From: Acidobacteriota bacterium
GTDB taxonomy: Bacteria > Acidobacteriota > Thermoanaerobaculia > Multivoradales > JAGPDF01
Assembly (NCBI GenBank): GCA_014584695.1
Contig: JACTMI010000042.1
Location: forward strand, 96,500-160,499
Direction of reading: 5' to 3'
DNA: 64,000 bases
Shown piece after piece: positions 62,100 to 64,000 of this stretch. The translations under genes and the position numbers were made by a program. Every line of letters begins with the position of its first letter. The first letter of the stretch is position 1. The notes beneath the pieces were generated by a model. The model was not told the origin of the DNA. It saw nothing but the letters and a program-made list of their open reading frames with translations, and made no database searches.

Positions 62100-62734
62100 G
62101 CGTCGCCGGCCCCCGGAGCCGCGTGCGCCGCTTCCAGGCGGCGGACCCGCTCCTCCAGCTCCGCCAACCTCGACTCGAAGTCGCCCGCCGGCGCGGTGAA
62201 CCGGCCCGTCGCCTTCTCTGGCGGCGGTTCCACCTCCCCTTCGGTCACGCGCAGCCGCCAGCGGTTCTCTTTCTGGCCGGGCGCGCACGGCAGCTCGACC
62301 GCCAGCGGCTCCTCGCCCGCCGCGAGCTCCCCGAGCGCCGCCTCGACGGCGCCGACCGAGGCGAAGGGGTGCATCCGCTCCGTGCGCGCGCGCAGCTCGC
62401 CCGGGGTCTGAGCGCCGCGCAGCAGCAGGACGGTGACCAGCGCCTTGGTGGCCGGGGTGAGGCGCCAGCGGCGGTCGACGTTGTGCGACCACTTGAGCGC
62501 GCGGGCCCCTTCGCTGCGCCAGACCAGGACGTCCTCGAACAGCGCGCGCAGCGCGGCCTCGACCTCGGCCTCGACGAGCTCCAGAACCGGCTCGCGGTTG
62601 TTCTTCTGATTGCAGGCGGCGACGAGCGCGTTCAAGGTCATCGGATAGGACTCGGGAGTGGTCTGCTCCTTTTCGAGCAGGCTCCCGAGCACCCGGGTCT
62701 CGATCGCGGTCAACCGCCGTGGAATCCGGTCCAC
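62096..62734 (-). CDS. YceH family protein (DUF480)
   Basis: 212 residues from GTG 62734 (GTG 62761 gives 9 more). The N-terminal winged-helix repeat is typical: LTAIETRVLGSLLEKEQTTP, SYPMTLNALVAACNQKNNRE and PVLELVEAEVEAALRAL. The second repeat follows with TPATKALVTVLLLRGAQTPG. It ends in a short coiled coil (ESRLAELEERVRRLEA). Function unknown; YceH-type proteins look like DNA-binding proteins. Convergent with the TPR gene, overlapping it by 4 nt. Confidence 0.9.
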   Translation of the reverse strand: MDRIPRRLTAIETRVLGSLLEKEQTTPESYPMTLNALVAACNQKNNREPVLELVEAEVEAALRALFEDVLVWRSEGARALKWSHNVDRRWRLTPATKALVTVLLLRGAQTPGELRARTERMHPFASVGAVEAALGELAAGEEPLAVELPCAPGQKENRWRLRVTEGEVEPPPEKATGRFTAPAGDFESRLAELEERVRRLEAAHAAPGAGDA

Positions 62735-62790
62735 CCGCGATTCCTGCTCCCTGGCGACCACCCCGGTCTCGCCCCGCGCGCCGCCGCCGT

Positions 62791-64000
62791 TCAGGAATAG
62801 GGCTCGAGCTCGGGCCAGTGCCCGGACTCGAGCGATTTCTTCACCGCGTTCATGAAGTGATCGGCGTCGGCCCCGTCCACCAGCCGGTGGTCGTAGGTGA
62901 TGCCGAAGTAGGACATGACGCGGATCGCGATGGTGTCGCAACCATCGGCGTCGGTCATCACCACCGGCCGCTTCTCGATCGCGCCGACGCCCAGGATGGC
63001 GACCTGCGGCTGATTGATCACCGGGGTGCCGAACAGCGAGCCGAAGACCCCCGGATTGGTGATCGTGAAGGTGCCGCGCTTGACCTCGTCGGGCGTCAGC
63101 TTCTTCGAGCGGGCCCGGTCCGCCAGGTCGTTGGCGGCGCGCGCCAGACCGACCAGGTTCATCTGATCGGCGTTGCGGATCACCGGCACGATCAGGCCTC
63201 GGTCGAGCGCCACCGCCATGCCGAGGTTGATCTCGTGCTTGAAGACGACGTTGGTGCCGTCGATGGCGGCGTTGAGCTTCGGGTTCGCCTTGAGCGCCTC
63301 GCAGACCGCCTTGAAGATGAAGGGCATGTAGGTCAGCTTGGTGCCGTTGGCGGCGAGGAATCCCTCCTTGGCGCGCGCGCGTGCCCGGTCGACGCGGGTG
63401 AAGTCCATGTGGAAGACCGTCGTCACGTGCGCCGAGGTGTCCTTGGAGTACCGCATGTGGGCCGCGGTGATCTGCCGGATCTTCGACATCGGCTCGATGG
63501 TCACCGGCTCGCCTTCGACGTAGGCCGGAACCGAGAAACCGGTGTCGACCTTGCCCGCGGCCGGCGCCGGAGCGGGCTGCGCGGCGCGGGCCGGCGCCGG
63601 CGGAGCGCTCGCGCGGCGGTCCAGGAAGGCGAGGATGTCCTGCTTGGTCACGCGCCCGTGGATGCCGGAGCCCTGGACCTGCCCCAGGTCGACGCCGTGC
63701 TCGCGCGCGATGTTCCGAACCAACGGCGAGGAGAGCGTGCGCACGCGCTGCTCGATCGAAGTCGCGGGGGCGCTCGGCGGCGCGGCGGCGGCGGCGCTCG
63801 GCAGCGCGGTGGCGGCGGCCCGCGGCGGCGCGGCCGGCTCGGTGCGCGGCGCGGCGGCGGGCTCCGGCGCCGGCGCGGCGGCCGGCGCGGCCACCTCGCC
63901 GCCCGCCTCCGCCAGCAGCGCCACCACCGCCTGCACCGCCACCGTCTCCCCGGCCTGGTGACGAATCTCCACGATCGTCCCCGCCGCCGGGCTCGGAATC
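62791..64000 (-). CDS. 2-oxoacid dehydrogenase complex E2 (dihydrolipoamide acyltransferase), 5' end beyond window
   Basis: About 403 residues are visible; the N-terminus and the lipoyl Lys lie past position 64000. The visible start is the end of the lipoyl domain (IVEIRHQAGETVAVQAVVAL). An Ala/Pro-rich linker follows, then the E1/E3-binding domain (SSPLVRNIAREHGVDLGQVQ, SGIHGRVTKQDILAFL). The catalytic core runs from KIRQITAAHMRYSKDTSAHV to the C-terminus with FGITYDHRLVDGADADHFMN carrying the catalytic His and Asp. Substrate (pyruvate, 2-oxoglutarate or branched chain) not resolved. Its lipoyl group would be supplied by LipB and LipA. Confidence 0.93.
   Translation of the reverse strand, partial: IPSPAAGTIVEIRHQAGETVAVQAVVALLAEAGGEVAAPAAAPAPEPAAAPRTEPAAPPRAAATALPSAAAAAPPSAPATSIEQRVRTLSSPLVRNIAREHGVDLGQVQGSGIHGRVTKQDILAFLDRRASAPPAPARAAQPAPAPAAGKVDTGFSVPAYVEGEPVTIEPMSKIRQITAAHMRYSKDTSAHVTTVFHMDFTRVDRARARAKEGFLAANGTKLTYMPFIFKAVCEALKANPKLNAAIDGTNVVFKHEINLGMAVALDRGLIVPVIRNADQMNLVGLARAANDLADRARSKKLTPDEVKRGTFTITNPGVFGSLFGTPVINQPQVAILGVGAIEKRPVVMTDADGCDTIAIRVMSYFGITYDHRLVDGADADHFMNAVKKSLESGHWPELEPYS

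Overview
The window is a GC-rich bacterial chromosome segment, almost fully coding and mostly on the minus strand. It reads best as an Acidobacteriota genome, probably of the Thermoanaerobaculia/Holophagae type. The pointers are a VWA-like secreted protein of the acidobacterial style, two secreted M28 peptidases, a C-terminal FESGD-type tail on one of them, a two-subunit 2-oxoacid:ferredoxin oxidoreductase, a fused NuoCD, and a sigma factor paired with a zinc-finger/TPR protein. The taxonomic call is inference. No rRNA, tRNA or CRISPR array was seen.

Left part (1-26145): an S51/type-1 amidotransferase-like gene running off the edge, an ATP-grasp ligase, a TetR regulator divergent from an iron-sulfur repair protein (RIC/ScdA), glycogen debranching enzyme GlgX, KorAB-type oxidoreductase, an ACT protein, a PLP aminotransferase and a lysine-2,3-aminomutase-like radical SAM enzyme. 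Then come a MazEF-type module, a cyclic-2,3-diphosphoglycerate-synthase-like GTPase, a short nuoB-nuoCD-nuoI block, a rubrerythrin-like protein, an RsbU-type phosphatase, a lytic transglycosylase, a XerD-type recombinase, an MBL hydrolase, an isocitrate/isopropylmalate dehydrogenase family enzyme, a DUF2071-like protein and a secreted M28 peptidase.

Middle accessory stretch (26146-33395): a second M28 peptidase, VapBC and a second MazEF module, a VWA-like secreted protein, a TonB protein and a frameshifted thioredoxin-like gene. These lie among several copies of a dispersed intergenic repeat, one of them inside a 233-bp element with perfect 15-bp terminal inverted repeats. All three toxin-antitoxin operons in the window have the same promoter layout: a dyad in the promoter and a -10 box ending exactly 6 nt before the ATG.

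Right part (33396-64000): a six-gene minus-strand operon in which every junction is a 4-nt overlap (recN-sua5-S55 peptidase-propeller protein-coaD-adenosine deaminase); a YkgJ protein, FHA-GGDEF protein, glutamine amidotransferase, proline dehydrogenase, PaaA/BoxB-like diiron protein, GNAT and EamA transporter; lipA; and a complete NAD block with de novo nadABC, salvage pncA- and pncB-like genes and the NrtR-type regulator downstream of lipB. Next come a deoxyhypusine-synthase-like gene and a histidine kinase. The kinase is divergent, across an elaborate 109-bp nested inverted repeat, from a small secreted Trp-rich peptide, a sigma factor and a zinc-finger/TPR protein. The window closes with YceH and the 3' part of a 2-oxoacid dehydrogenase E2 gene. 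LipA, LipB and E2 together give lipoate synthesis, transfer and use. The kinase/peptide/sigma/TPR block with its symmetric promoter is the best candidate here for an undescribed system.
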